A program made the position numbers and the translations under genes. Positions 33,919 through 42,900 of a stretch of 64,000 nucleotides of DNA are shown here, piece by piece. Position 1 is the first letter of the stretch. Each line of letters opens with the position of its first letter. Below the pieces are notes generated by a model that was given only the letters and a program-made list of their open reading frames with translations, had not been told where the DNA came from and ran no database searches. The DNA lies in NCBI RefSeq assembly GCF_029360645.1, contig NZ_JARDUA010000001.1, positions 310,001 through 374,000 of the forward strand, read 5' to 3'. The stretch comes from Pontibacter litorisediminis. GTDB taxonomy: Bacteria > Bacteroidota > Bacteroidia > Cytophagales > Hymenobacteraceae.

Positions 33919-35142
33919 ATGCAGATAGCCGTAATCGGTGGCGGGGCCGCAGGCTTTTTTGGGGCTATAGCCAGTGCGGAGGCAAACCCTCAGGCCAAGG
34001 TGCTGCTCCTGGAAAAAACAAACAAGCTGCTTTCCAAGGTACGCGTGTCGGGCGGCGGGCGCTGTAACGTTACCCACCACTGCTTTGTACCCACGGTGCT
34101 CTCGCAGTATTACCCGCGCGGCGGCAAACAGCTGAAGGAGGCTTTCAAGGTGTTTGGGGCCCGTGAAACGGTGGAGTGGTTTGATAGCCGTGGCGTAAAA
34201 TTAAAAGCCGAGGCTGATGGCCGCATGTTTCCGGTGACAGACAGCTCTGAGACAATCATAGAATGCCTGCTGCAACAGGCTCGTAAAGCCGGTGTACAGA
34301 TTAGAACCGGCGCTGGCGTGGAAAGCATACAGCCAGTGCAGGAGGAAGAGCAGGCCTTTTTTATACTTTCCCTCAGCAACGGCGAGCGCATCAAAGCAGA
34401 CAAAGTGCTGGTAAGCACCGGCGGCAACCCCAAGAGCCAAGGCTATGGCTGGCTGCGCAGCCTGGGACACCCGATACAGGAGCCGGTGCCATCGCTGTTT
34501 ACCTTCAATGTGCCTTCCTCCCCCCTGAAAGAATTACAGGGGGTTTCTGTGCCGCATGCTCGGGTGCGCATCGCAGGCCAGAAACTAGAGTACGAAGGGC
34601 CGCTGCTCATCACCCACTGGGGCTACTCCGGGCCAGCCGTGTTGAAGCTCTCGGCTTGGGGGGCACGCCACTTCTACGAGCAGAAGTATAATTTTACAGC
34701 CCTCATACAGTGGGTGCCGGAGCATACGGAGGAAAGTCTGCGTGAGCAGCTACAGCAGTACAGGCTGGCGCACCCAAAGAAAACCGTGGCCAGTAACCCA
34801 CTCTTTGGCCTGCCTCAGCGCCTTTGGCAGGGGCTAACGCAGCTGGCCGAAGTGCCGGCCCAAGCGCGTTGGGCAGAACTCCCCGGCAAAAGCACCAACA
34901 AGCTGGTGGAGGCGCTGCTGCGCATGCCGGTGCCGGTAAACGGCAAAACCACCTTTAAGGAAGAGTTCGTGACATGTGGCGGCGTAGACCTGAGGGAGGT
35001 GAACATGAAAACCATGGAGAGCCGTGTGCAGCCCGGTTTATACTTTGCCGGTGAGGTGCTGGACATCGATGGCATCACCGGGGGCTTTAACTTTCAGGCG
35101 GCCTGGACCACAGGGTACCTGGCAGGTAAAGCCATGGTATAA
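33919..35142 (+). CDS. NAD(P)/FAD-dependent oxidoreductase, HI0933/YhiN family
   Basis: Cytoplasmic flavoprotein of 407 aa. FAD-binding motif IAVIGGGAAGFFGAIASAEA, then LLEKTNKLLSKVRVSGGGRC, the diagnostic segment of the HI0933 family, VLVSTGGNPKSQGYGW, ITHWGYSGPAVLKLS, and the C-terminal GLYFAGEVLDIDGITGGFNF. The reaction catalysed by this widely conserved family is not established. A TAGCTTTG sequence at 33806-33813, overlapping the preceding stop codon, could serve as its -7 promoter element. Confidence 0.88.
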   Translation: MQIAVIGGGAAGFFGAIASAEANPQAKVLLLEKTNKLLSKVRVSGGGRCNVTHHCFVPTVLSQYYPRGGKQLKEAFKVFGARETVEWFDSRGVKLKAEADGRMFPVTDSSETIIECLLQQARKAGVQIRTGAGVESIQPVQEEEQAFFILSLSNGERIKADKVLVSTGGNPKSQGYGWLRSLGHPIQEPVPSLFTFNVPSSPLKELQGVSVPHARVRIAGQKLEYEGPLLITHWGYSGPAVLKLSAWGARHFYEQKYNFTALIQWVPEHTEESLREQLQQYRLAHPKKTVASNPLFGLPQRLWQGLTQLAEVPAQARWAELPGKSTNKLVEALLRMPVPVNGKTTFKEEFVTCGGVDLREVNMKTMESRVQPGLYFAGEVLDIDGITGGFNFQAAWTTGYLAGKAMV

Positions 35143-35185
35143 TTTTTTGTGTCAGAGCCTTTTTGGCAACCAAACCACAGCCATA

Positions 35186-35198
35186 TCAGTATTACTGA
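35186..35198. promoter_or_regulatory. 13-bp palindrome TCAGTA-T-TACTGA before the PA2169-type gene
   Basis: Perfect 6-bp arms about a single T, 26 bp before the ATG at 35224. Possible operator. Confidence 0.3.
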
Positions 35199-35223
35199 AT
35201 ATTAGATCAAAACTGATAAAACT

Positions 35224-35673
35224 ATGGAAATTAATAAAGAAGTGCAGTCTACTGTACACCATTTGATAGAAAGATGTAAAGACGGCGCCAAAGGCTATAA
35301 AACAGCCTCGGAGGACGTGGAGGATCAGGACCTAAAGGACCTGTTCCGCAAGTATGCCGTGCAGCGCGACAGCATGATTACAGAACTACAGGACCAGATG
35401 CACCGGATGGGCCACACCGACGATGAGTCCAGCTCCCTGGAGGGTACCCTGCATCGTGCCTGGATCGACCTGAAGTCTGCCTTAAGCTCTAAAGACCGAG
35501 TACGTGTGCTGGAAGAGTGTGAGCGTGGAGAAGACTATGCTGTAAAGTCCTATCAGGAGGCGCTTGAGAAAGACCTGCCAAGCCAACTGAAGCAGATCGT
35601 AGAGCAGCAGTACCGCGATGTGAAGAATGCGCACGACCACATTCGTTCCCTCCGTGACGCTGCCAAAGGATAA
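35224..35673 (+). CDS. PA2169 family four-helix-bundle protein
   Basis: A 149-residue cytoplasmic all-helical protein of the PA2169/DUF2383 group, related to ferritin-like bundles. Helices are visible as NKEVQSTVHHLIERCKDGAK, DLKDLFRKYAVQRDSMITEL, LEGTLHRAWIDLKSAL, RVRVLEECERGEDYAVKSYQ and QQYRDVKNAHDHIRSL, with the ECERGED motif typical of the family. Its precise role is not known; homologues are often induced in stress. A terminator follows. Confidence 0.85.
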   Translation: MEINKEVQSTVHHLIERCKDGAKGYKTASEDVEDQDLKDLFRKYAVQRDSMITELQDQMHRMGHTDDESSSLEGTLHRAWIDLKSALSSKDRVRVLEECERGEDYAVKSYQEALEKDLPSQLKQIVEQQYRDVKNAHDHIRSLRDAAKG

Positions 35674-35701
35674 GCCTTACGTTATAGCACCATAAAGTAT
35701 A

Positions 35702-35728
35702 AAGGAGTCCTCAGTGGCTCCTTTTTTT
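35702..35728 (+). terminator. Terminator after the PA2169-type gene
   Basis: AAGGAGTCC / GGCTCCTT stem with one G-T pair, followed by seven T. The AAGTATA word sits immediately upstream. Confidence 0.75.
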
Positions 35729-35771
35729 GTACCTCACCCTGCCAAACCAGTCTAACTCTACAGCTTAGGAG

Positions 35772-36551
35772 ATGTCATTAAGAAAATTGTTCGACCTGGA
35801 GGCCCGGCAGGCACTCTCAGAGCTTCCTCAGGATGAAGTAGCGCAGGAAGAAGCATCTGCTTCGCTTCCTGAACCGGTAAAAGCTTATCTGAACCACTGC
35901 GGGTATACAGGCAAGCCTTCCGTTACCAACTTCTATATCCTCTATGAGCATGCCCAGATCAAGCTGCAGCCAGAAGGAAAGTGGATGGCGTTGGATTGTG
36001 TGCAGTTCAACTGTGTGGCCCCTGCCACCAGGCTAGCCCTGATGCAGGCAAAACTGTTTGGCCTTGTTCCGTTCGGGGCCAGAGACAAATACCAACATGG
36101 GCTGGGGAACATGCTAATCAAGCTGGCCGGCATACCCGTCAGCAATGCCCGCGGAGACAAAATGAATCAGGCTGCCCTGGTGACCTTTCTCGCTGAAGCG
36201 CCACTGCTCCCGTCGGTTTTCCAGCTGCAGCACACCCACTTGCAGGAGGTAGCCCCTGATCGGGTACGGGCAAGCATCACAGATGCCGGCATGACCGTGC
36301 ACGGAGAATTCCGCTTTAACAGCCGGCACGAGATCACCTCATTCAGAACCCATGACAGGTATTACTCAAAAGACGGTAAGGAATACCACAACTGGGAATG
36401 GTCGGCTCTGCTGGACCGGTACAGGGAGTTAAACGGCTATGTTATACCTACCGTGACTCGTGCTGTCTGGCATATGCCCGATGGGCGGGACTATGAGTAC
36501 TTTCGGGCAAGTATAAAAGAGATAAGGCATAACATTACCCGTATGCCATAA
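35772..36551 (+). CDS. DUF6544-like protein
   Basis: A 259-residue protein without signal peptide. The order LPEPVKAYLNHCGYTGKPSV, KWMALDCVQFNCVAPATRL, KYQHGLGNMLIKLAGI, QAALVTFLAEAPLLPSVF and FRTHDRYYSKDGKEYHNWEW matches the general pattern of DUF6544 proteins (a YL..G.P motif, a W-x-x-F-x-A-x-Q-like strand, a G-x-G-x-M turn and a LAE-x-x-x-x-P segment). The function of this family is unknown. It is followed by two hairpins before the convergent DEAD-box gene. Confidence 0.65.
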   Translation: MSLRKLFDLEARQALSELPQDEVAQEEASASLPEPVKAYLNHCGYTGKPSVTNFYILYEHAQIKLQPEGKWMALDCVQFNCVAPATRLALMQAKLFGLVPFGARDKYQHGLGNMLIKLAGIPVSNARGDKMNQAALVTFLAEAPLLPSVFQLQHTHLQEVAPDRVRASITDAGMTVHGEFRFNSRHEITSFRTHDRYYSKDGKEYHNWEWSALLDRYRELNGYVIPTVTRAVWHMPDGRDYEYFRASIKEIRHNITRMP

Positions 36552-36558
36552 AAAAGAA

Positions 36559-36589
36559 CAAGGGTAACATCCGTCTGATGTTACCCTTG
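36559..36589 (+). terminator. Hairpin after the DUF6544-like gene
   Basis: Perfect 13-bp stem CAAGGGTAACATC / GATGTTACCCTTG with a 5-nt loop, 8 bp after the stop codon. The downstream flank is only moderately T-rich. Confidence 0.65.
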
Positions 36590-36702
36590 TCTAATCTAAC
36601 TGCGTTAGCAGTCAGCTTAATCTTCCAACCTTTTTATGATACTCTTTTAACGGGCAGGTTAAACAAAGGTTATACTTTCGTAAACTATTTTTAATCAAAA
36701 AA

Positions 36703-36728
36703 GCCGTCTCGTGGAAGACGGCTTTTTC
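36703..36728. terminator. Terminator of the DEAD-box helicase gene (also reads on the plus strand)
   Basis: AAGCCGTCT / AGACGGCTT stem with A-run left and T-run right, so it can stop transcription in both directions between the two convergent genes. Confidence 0.8.
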
Positions 36729-36814
36729 TTCAAGCTCGGAAGGTTATCGCTTCTTGCGCTGATTACATTTATTTATACGCACCCTAAATGGGGGTGTTTC
36801 AAGAATAAATAAGA

Positions 36815-38629
36815 TTAAAATCTTCTTTTGCGGAACCCGCCGCCACCTCTTCTGTCACCGTCACGGTCGCCGCCGCTGCGTCTGTCCCTGAAGCCGCCTC
36901 TATCACGGTCGCCGCCACGGAATCCTCCGCCTTCGCGGAAGCCGCCGCCTCTTCGGCCACCTCTGTCACGGTCTCGGTCACCGCCGCCGCCAAAGCCAAA
37001 GTCTTCCTTGTCGCCGCGGCCTTCTTTCGGGCCTGAACCTTTTTTCTGCGATTTCTCAACGATCACCATGCGTCCGTCATACTCCACACGGCCGATGCTC
37101 TCCACAATCTCAGCAGTGTACTCGCTCGGCACCTCCACAAAGCTGAACTTGTCGTACAGGTCGATATCGCCCACACGGCCTTCCGGAATGCTGGAGTTCT
37201 GAGAAAGCAGGTCGATCAGATCGCGTGGGTGCACGCGGTCCTTCTTGCCAATGGTGATGAACAGGCGGTCCATGCCTTCTTTGGTAGCTCCCAGGCCTTT
37301 TTCAGCCTCAGCGCCTTTTTCCTTCACCTTTTGCTCTTTCAGGCTCATTTTAAGGAGCGCGGCAGCCAAATCAAGCGGCGTGTAGCCTTCTGTCTCGTTC
37401 ACAAAGCGCTCAATGCGCGCCACGTGCTTAGCCAGGTGTCCTTTCTCCAGCACTTCCTTCACTTTATCAAAGAAGATATTGGTGCGGATCTCGTTCACGT
37501 CTTCCAAAGACGGCACTTGCTGCAGCACGATCTTGGCTTTGGTGTAGCGCATGATGTCTTTCAGCTTATAGCCATCTGAGCGACCACCCACGAAAGAGAA
37601 GGCCTTGCCAGATTTACCGGCGCGGCCGGTACGGCCAATACGGTGCACGTAAGACTCCTCGTCCTGCGGCAGGTCGTAGTTGAACACTGCCTCTACGTTC
37701 TCCACATCCAGGCCACGGGCTGCCACGTCAGTGGCTACCAGTATCTCCAGGGTGCCGTTGCGGAACTTGTTCATTACCGCAGAGCGCTGGTTCTGGTTCA
37801 TGTCGCCGTGCAGTCCGTCGGAGAAATAGCCACGCGCCTGCAGGCCCGTCACCAGTTCATCCACCATACGCTTGGTGTTGCAGAAAATAATCACCGACTT
37901 GAGGTTATACATATCCAGCAGGCGGGACAAAACCTCCTGCTTGGCGCTGTTGCGCACCTCAAAGTAAGACTGGTCGATATTTGTCACCGTCAGCTCCTGG
38001 TGTACCACCTTCACGAGCACCGGGTCTGTCTGGTAGCGCTTGGTCATCTCCATGATAGGCTTCGACATGGTAGCCGAGAAGAAGATCGTCTGGCGGTCTT
38101 CCGGGATGCGCTCCAGCACGTACTCGATATCCTCACGGAAGCCCATGTCCAGCATTTCGTCTGCCTCGTCCAGGATGATCTTGTTTACTTTATCCAGCAC
38201 CAGGGTGCCGCGGTTGATGTGGTCCATCACACGGCCTGGCGTACCGATCACAATCTGCACGCCTTGTTTCAGGGCGCGCAGCTGGCGGTCGTAGCTCTGG
38301 CCACCGTAGATAGGCACCACGCTGATGCCCTGCTTATACTTTGCCAGTTTTTGGATCTCGCCAGATACCTGGATAGCCAGCTCGCGCGTAGGGCACAGGA
38401 TAAGGGCCTGTACGCTGCGGTTGCTTGGGTCAATGGATTCAATGGTTGGGATGCCAAAGGCGGCGGTCTTACCAGTACCCGTTTGGGCCTGGCCAATGAT
38501 GTCTTTACCTTCTAAAACAACCGGGATTGCTTCTGTCTGGATGGGAGAGGCTTCTTCGAAGCCCATGTCAGCGATAGCACGCTGTACTTCCGGCGAAAGC
38601 GGAAGTTCTTCAAATCTGATTTTGTTCAT
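36815..38629 (-). CDS. DEAD-box RNA helicase with DbpA-type RNA-binding domain and RGG tail
   Basis: A 604-residue ATP-dependent RNA helicase related to DeaD/CsdA. Motifs in order: Q-motif region, I AQTGTGKTAAFG, Ia PTRELAIQ, II ILDEADEML, III SATMS, then in the second RecA domain NTKRMVDELV, VATDVAARGLD and VI HRIGRTGRAG. Residues about 455-530 fit the DbpA RNA-binding domain (LFITIGKKDRVHPRDLIDLL). The last 60 residues are a Gly/Arg/Asp-rich low-complexity tail with RGG-like repeats, expected to bind RNA loosely and possibly to drive condensation. The candidate promoter lies about 150 bp upstream, so the leader is long, as in cold-shock helicase genes. Confidence 0.95.
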   Translation of the reverse strand: MNKIRFEELPLSPEVQRAIADMGFEEASPIQTEAIPVVLEGKDIIGQAQTGTGKTAAFGIPTIESIDPSNRSVQALILCPTRELAIQVSGEIQKLAKYKQGISVVPIYGGQSYDRQLRALKQGVQIVIGTPGRVMDHINRGTLVLDKVNKIILDEADEMLDMGFREDIEYVLERIPEDRQTIFFSATMSKPIMEMTKRYQTDPVLVKVVHQELTVTNIDQSYFEVRNSAKQEVLSRLLDMYNLKSVIIFCNTKRMVDELVTGLQARGYFSDGLHGDMNQNQRSAVMNKFRNGTLEILVATDVAARGLDVENVEAVFNYDLPQDEESYVHRIGRTGRAGKSGKAFSFVGGRSDGYKLKDIMRYTKAKIVLQQVPSLEDVNEIRTNIFFDKVKEVLEKGHLAKHVARIERFVNETEGYTPLDLAAALLKMSLKEQKVKEKGAEAEKGLGATKEGMDRLFITIGKKDRVHPRDLIDLLSQNSSIPEGRVGDIDLYDKFSFVEVPSEYTAEIVESIGRVEYDGRMVIVEKSQKKGSGPKEGRGDKEDFGFGGGGDRDRDRGGRRGGGFREGGGFRGGDRDRGGFRDRRSGGDRDGDRRGGGGFRKRRF

Positions 38630-38775
38630 CTAAGTTATTATAACTGTACATCTGGAGGCAGCCTGCTAATCAACCATTCTCTGCAATAAAGAGAGCGACA
38701 AATAAAAAACAACTTAGGTAGCCAACAATGTAGTAACCAGTTATCTGTAAATCAGACTGAATCCAAATCAAGCTG

Positions 38776-38783
38776 CAAAGGTA
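38776..38783 (-). promoter_or_regulatory. Candidate -7 element (TACCTTTG) for the DEAD-box gene
   Basis: Exact TAnnTTTG on the minus strand; transcription from about 38769 would give a leader of roughly 140 nt. Confidence 0.45.
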
Positions 38784-38965
38784 GCTTTTTTATATAACAA
38801 ATACTACTAAACCACCAACATTACTATAAGATCACATTTGGACACAGAAACACAACTTTTACCCTCAGAATCAGCGCCTTCACATAATTTCCAAATCAAA
38901 ATATGTATACTTAAATTATTGTTTTAAATTACGCCTTTATTTAAAATTATTATTGACAAAAGGCA

Positions 38966-39027
38966 ACTCATTAAATAGCCACTCGTTAAATCAGTATATT
39001 AGCTAACAAAATAGGTATATTGACTAA
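38966..39027 (+). repeat. Two pairs of short direct repeats in the AT-rich spacer
   Basis: ACTC(A/G)TTAAAT occurs at 38966-38976 and 38981-38991 (15-bp period). GTATATT(AG/GA)CTAAC occurs at 38994-39007 and 39015-39027 (about 21-bp period). The second spacing matches two helical turns, as for response-regulator sites. Confidence 0.45.
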
Positions 39028-39283
39028 CGATTAGATAATTTGTAGAATTAATTTAATTGGACTAGCGTAGTATAATCACACCAGCACAAACTTTTAGCCA
39101 GCACCTACCTCTTCGACATGGGTTTTCAGTCGAAATTTTGCACTGCCGGGCACCGGTTTTGCGAAATCACACTACCTACAATTATGTATCGCTATGAAAT
39201 ACAACCACATGCACGTTTGTGGCTCACGTGTGGTCTGAAAAAAAATATATGTAAAAAATCCTTAATTCCTTAAGCTTATTACT

Positions 39284-39820
39284 ATGTTGCACTTCTCCAA
39301 AATCTCAACAAAAGGCAAAGATTTTAACATCATTGCCTCAGGGGCACTGGCCTTTAAAATTCACAACAAGATCCTGAAGGATGAGACCTTTCATAAAGGG
39401 GCTAAGGTCAGCCGCAACATGCTGCTGGGCAGTGCGCCGGCCAAAGCAATCAATGCCGACCGTCGGAATGTCTTTTATGTCATTCTCTCTGATGTTGACA
39501 GAACCAATGTAGAAGCCCTGTGCAGCCTGATTGCCCAGGAACGTAAAAAGGGTAGCTATGCTGTGTGCCAGGTTATCCCGCTGTACTATAACGAGCTTTC
39601 CTTTAAGGCCCTGAAAACTCTCCGCCAGAGCTTTGATGAGGTGATTGAGCTGAACAAGTTTAACCTGGGCAGCAGCAAAGCGCTGATGAGCGCCGAGCAG
39701 CAGCGCTGCCTCATCACCGACTACTCCCTCTCCATGGCCCGCATCATGTACCATGTGTGCATCAAAGACTTTACACCTATTACACCGGAGCCAAGAGGCG
39801 AGTTGGTGTATGCTGGCTAA
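39284..39820 (+). CDS. Unassigned 178-residue protein with an FtsZ/tubulin-like sequence pattern
   Basis: No family is recognised directly. The order of elements resembles the FtsZ GTPase domain: FNIIASGALAFKIHNKIL can be placed on the FtsZ start KVIGVGGGGGNAVNRMI; NVFYVILSDVDRTNVEALCS on the strand before the GGGTGTG loop; and AVCQVIPLYYNELSFKALKT plus LRQSFDEVIELNKF on the FtsZ VGVVTKPFxFEG...A...GI..L...VD.LIVIPN segment, followed by a helix rich in Ala/Met like the ADxVLxQ helix. The glycine loops that bind GTP are absent, and the C-terminal FtsZ domain is missing. This is a hypothesis from pattern only. A large AT-rich region precedes the gene and a terminator follows. Confidence 0.6.
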   Translation: MLHFSKISTKGKDFNIIASGALAFKIHNKILKDETFHKGAKVSRNMLLGSAPAKAINADRRNVFYVILSDVDRTNVEALCSLIAQERKKGSYAVCQVIPLYYNELSFKALKTLRQSFDEVIELNKFNLGSSKALMSAEQQRCLITDYSLSMARIMYHVCIKDFTPITPEPRGELVYAG

Positions 39821-39848
39821 AGAAGCTTACTGTTATAAATAGCATAGA

Positions 39849-39880
39849 GGCCTCTGCCCCACTTCGGGCAGGGGCTTTTT
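39849..39880 (+). terminator. Terminator after the 39284 gene
   Basis: GCCTCTGCCC / GGGCAGGGGC hairpin followed by TTTTT. It lies inside the longest possible addA reading frame, so the helicase must start downstream of it. Confidence 0.8.
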
Positions 39881-39969
39881 CTATACTGCAGCTAGAGAAA
39901 CACTTACGTTTTTATGCTAAAATTATTAGCCAAACACTTGATAAGTGCGCCCCCAAAGGTGTATCTTTA

Positions 39970-42900
39970 ATGTATAGATACAATGCGATGCCTTCAGTTT
40001 TCAAGATTTACTCCTCCTCGGCCGGCTCAGGCAAGACCTACAACCTGACAAAGGAATACCTGAAGCTGGCGCTACATACTTCGGACCCTGACTACTACAG
40101 ATCGGTGCTAGCCATTACGTTTACCAACGATGCCGCCGCCGAGATGAAGGAGCGTATACTTGGTGCCCTTCGCAACTTTAACGACAAAGGGATTTCAGAG
40201 AAAGAGCAGCAGAAAAGCGAAACCCTGCTGCAGCAGATCACCCAGGAGCTGCAGGCAGAATATCCTGAGGAGCAGCTAGACAAGGAGGAGGTGCGGAGGC
40301 GAGCAGCGGCGCTTTTCCGCCAGATCCTCTACAACTACTCCGACTTCAGCGTGAGCACCATCGACAGTTTTGTGAACAAGATCGTGCAGGCTTTTACCCG
40401 CGAGCTCAACATCCCGCAGAACTTTGAGGTGGACCTGGACTCCAACACGTTGCTGAGCACGGCCGTATCGCTGCTGCTCGACAAGGTGACAGACTCAAAA
40501 GAAGACCTGCTCTCGCAGACGCTGGAGCAGTATGCGCTGGAGAAAGCGCGCGAGGGCAAAAGCTGGACCCTGCTGCCCGACGACCTGATGGACTTTGCCC
40601 GCAACCTCTTGAACGAGCAGGTCTACGAGGCCATCACCGATTTGCAGCAGCTGAGCCTGGAGGACTTTAAGGAAGTGCGCGAGCAGTTATACTTAGTGCA
40701 ACAGCAGGTGGCCGAAACGGTGCAGGAGGCGGCGCAGCAGGCCGTGCAGCTCTTCGAGCAAGCCGACGTCTCCCCTGCCGACCTCTACCAAAGTACCCGG
40801 GGCATCTGGTCCTACTTTAACACCTGGCTCAAAACAGTAGATCTGAACTATGGCAACAACTACGCCCGCCAAACGATTGAGGACGATAAATGGTATGCCG
40901 GCAAGGCCTCCGCTTACGCCAAAGCGCAAATAGAAAGTATAAAACAGCCGCTTACCGATTTATACTACCACATCGAAAGTATAAAGGCCCAGTATGCCGC
41001 CACCTTTACGCTGGTGCAGCAGGTGGTGCCACACCTGTATAAAGTATCGCTGCTAAACGAGCTGGAGAAATGCCTGCAGGAGATCAAGCTGGACAAAAAC
41101 ACAGTGCACATCTCCGAATTTAACAAGCGCATCATCGATATTGTGCTCAAAGAGCCGGTGCCCTTTATTTATGAGCGCCTGGGCGAAAAGTACAGGCACA
41201 TCCTGATTGACGAGTTTCAGGATACCTCGGTGCTGCAGTGGAACAACCTCTTGCCGCTCGTGGACAATGCCCTGGCCTCGGGCCATTTCAGCATGGTGGT
41301 GGGCGATGCCAAACAGGCCATTTACCGCTGGCGCGGCGGCGAGATGGAGCAGATTCTGCACCTGTATAAAAACTCCACGCGCCAGCTCTACGAAAACCGT
41401 CGCCACGGCCCCCTTATCAGGGAAAGGTATGAATCGGTGGACCAGGCACTGCAGCCGCAGAACCTGAGCGTCAACTACCGCAGCCGCTCCGAGATCATCG
41501 ACTTCAACAACGAGCTCTTTACCTTCATCAGCCAGGGCCACCCGGAGTTTGGTATGTTCACCTCTATCTACGACAAGGACTTTGCCCAGCAGGTACCTAC
41601 CGGCAGCGATAAAAGCGGCGGCCATATCCAGGTCCTGTTCACGCACGACGATGACCTGAACTATAAATATGACCTGAACAGCTGCGAACGCACGGAGGAT
41701 TTTTATGAGGGCTACGCGCACAAAGAGCTACTCACCTACGATGAAAGCACACTGAACATGGTGCTGCAGCTGGTGCAGCAGGCGCTATCCGAAGGATATG
41801 GGTTACAGGACATCGCCATACTTTGCCGCACTAACCAGAAGAGCAAGCTTATTGCCAAATTCCTGAAGGAGCGCAAGTATGACATCATCTCCCAGGACTC
41901 ACTTTCGCTGCAGTTTGCCGAGGTCATCAACCTGATCATTGCCATGTTCCGGGTCTTCAACCGCCCCAATGATTCATTGGCTAAATCAGAGGCCTTGTAC
42001 CTGGTCTGCAAAGTATCGCTGGGCGTGCTACCGGATGTGGAGATGACGAAGACTATTGCCGATATTGCCAACGACAAAGAGAACCAGTCTTTCTTCGACC
42101 AGCTGCGCGTGTTCGGCCTAGATGTTCAGGAGCGCGAAACGGGCAACCTCTCCATCTATGAGCTAACGGAGAAGCTGATCCGCATTTTTGATTTGCTGGG
42201 CAAGAATAACGAGAGCGAATACCTTTTCCGCTTCCTGGACCTGGTGTTGGAGTATAGCCTCAAGCACAGCAACAACCTCAATAACTTCCTGGCTTACTGG
42301 GATGTGCAGAAGGAAAAACTGAGCATCAACACGCCTAAAAACCGCGACGCCATCACCATTACCAGCATCCACAAGTCCAAGGGCCTGGCTTACCCCATCG
42401 TCATCATTCCGTTTGCTGATTGGAGCACGGAGCCGAAGCGGGGCTCGCTCATGTGGAGCGCTTTGCCGGAGGAGGTGAGCGTGACCGGCAAACTACGCAG
42501 CGTGGCAGTTAACATAAGTTCCAAACTGGAGAATACCACCCTGGCCAAACAGTACAGCACCGAGATAGAGAAAACCTTTATTGAGAACCTGAACATGCTT
42601 TACGTGGCCTTCACCCGCCCCGTCGACCGGCTGTACCTGATCGGCAATGCCAAGGACCTGCTGGAGGAGCGCAAGGCCCCCAAGCTGGACGGACAGGCCA
42701 GAAACGTGAGCCATATTCTATACCGCTACCTGGTGCACAAAGAGCTATGGGCGTTCGGCCAGCACTGCTACCAGCTGGCACAGGGCAGGCCCCAAAGTAT
42801 AAATCATCGCCCTACCAACGAGAAAGCTTACTTCCTCGATCACCTGACCTCTGCCGACTGGGAGCAGCGCCTGAAGATAAAGCAGCACGCCAACAATGTG

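Larger units (their letters stand above)
38630..39283. other. 654-bp intergenic region: helicase leader, AT-rich tract and direct repeats
   Basis: No gene is credible here. The left 140 bp are the probable leader of the DEAD-box gene. From about 38880 to 39070 the sequence is strikingly AT-rich compared with the surroundings and contains two phased direct-repeat pairs at 38966-39027. The right part (39070-39283) is mixed composition, contains CACGTTTGTGGCTCACGTGTG-like GTG/CAC clusters, and would be the leader or promoter of the 39284 gene. Confidence 0.55.

Noticed and set aside
37643..38515. 290-codon plus frame opposite the DEAD-box gene
   Set aside because: The minus strand holds all helicase motifs; the plus frame is antisense to them.
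39757..39969. 71-codon N-terminal extension of the AddA-like protein
   Set aside because: It would overlap the preceding gene and span its terminator hairpin at 39849-39880; the P-loop sits at the normal distance from ATG 39970.
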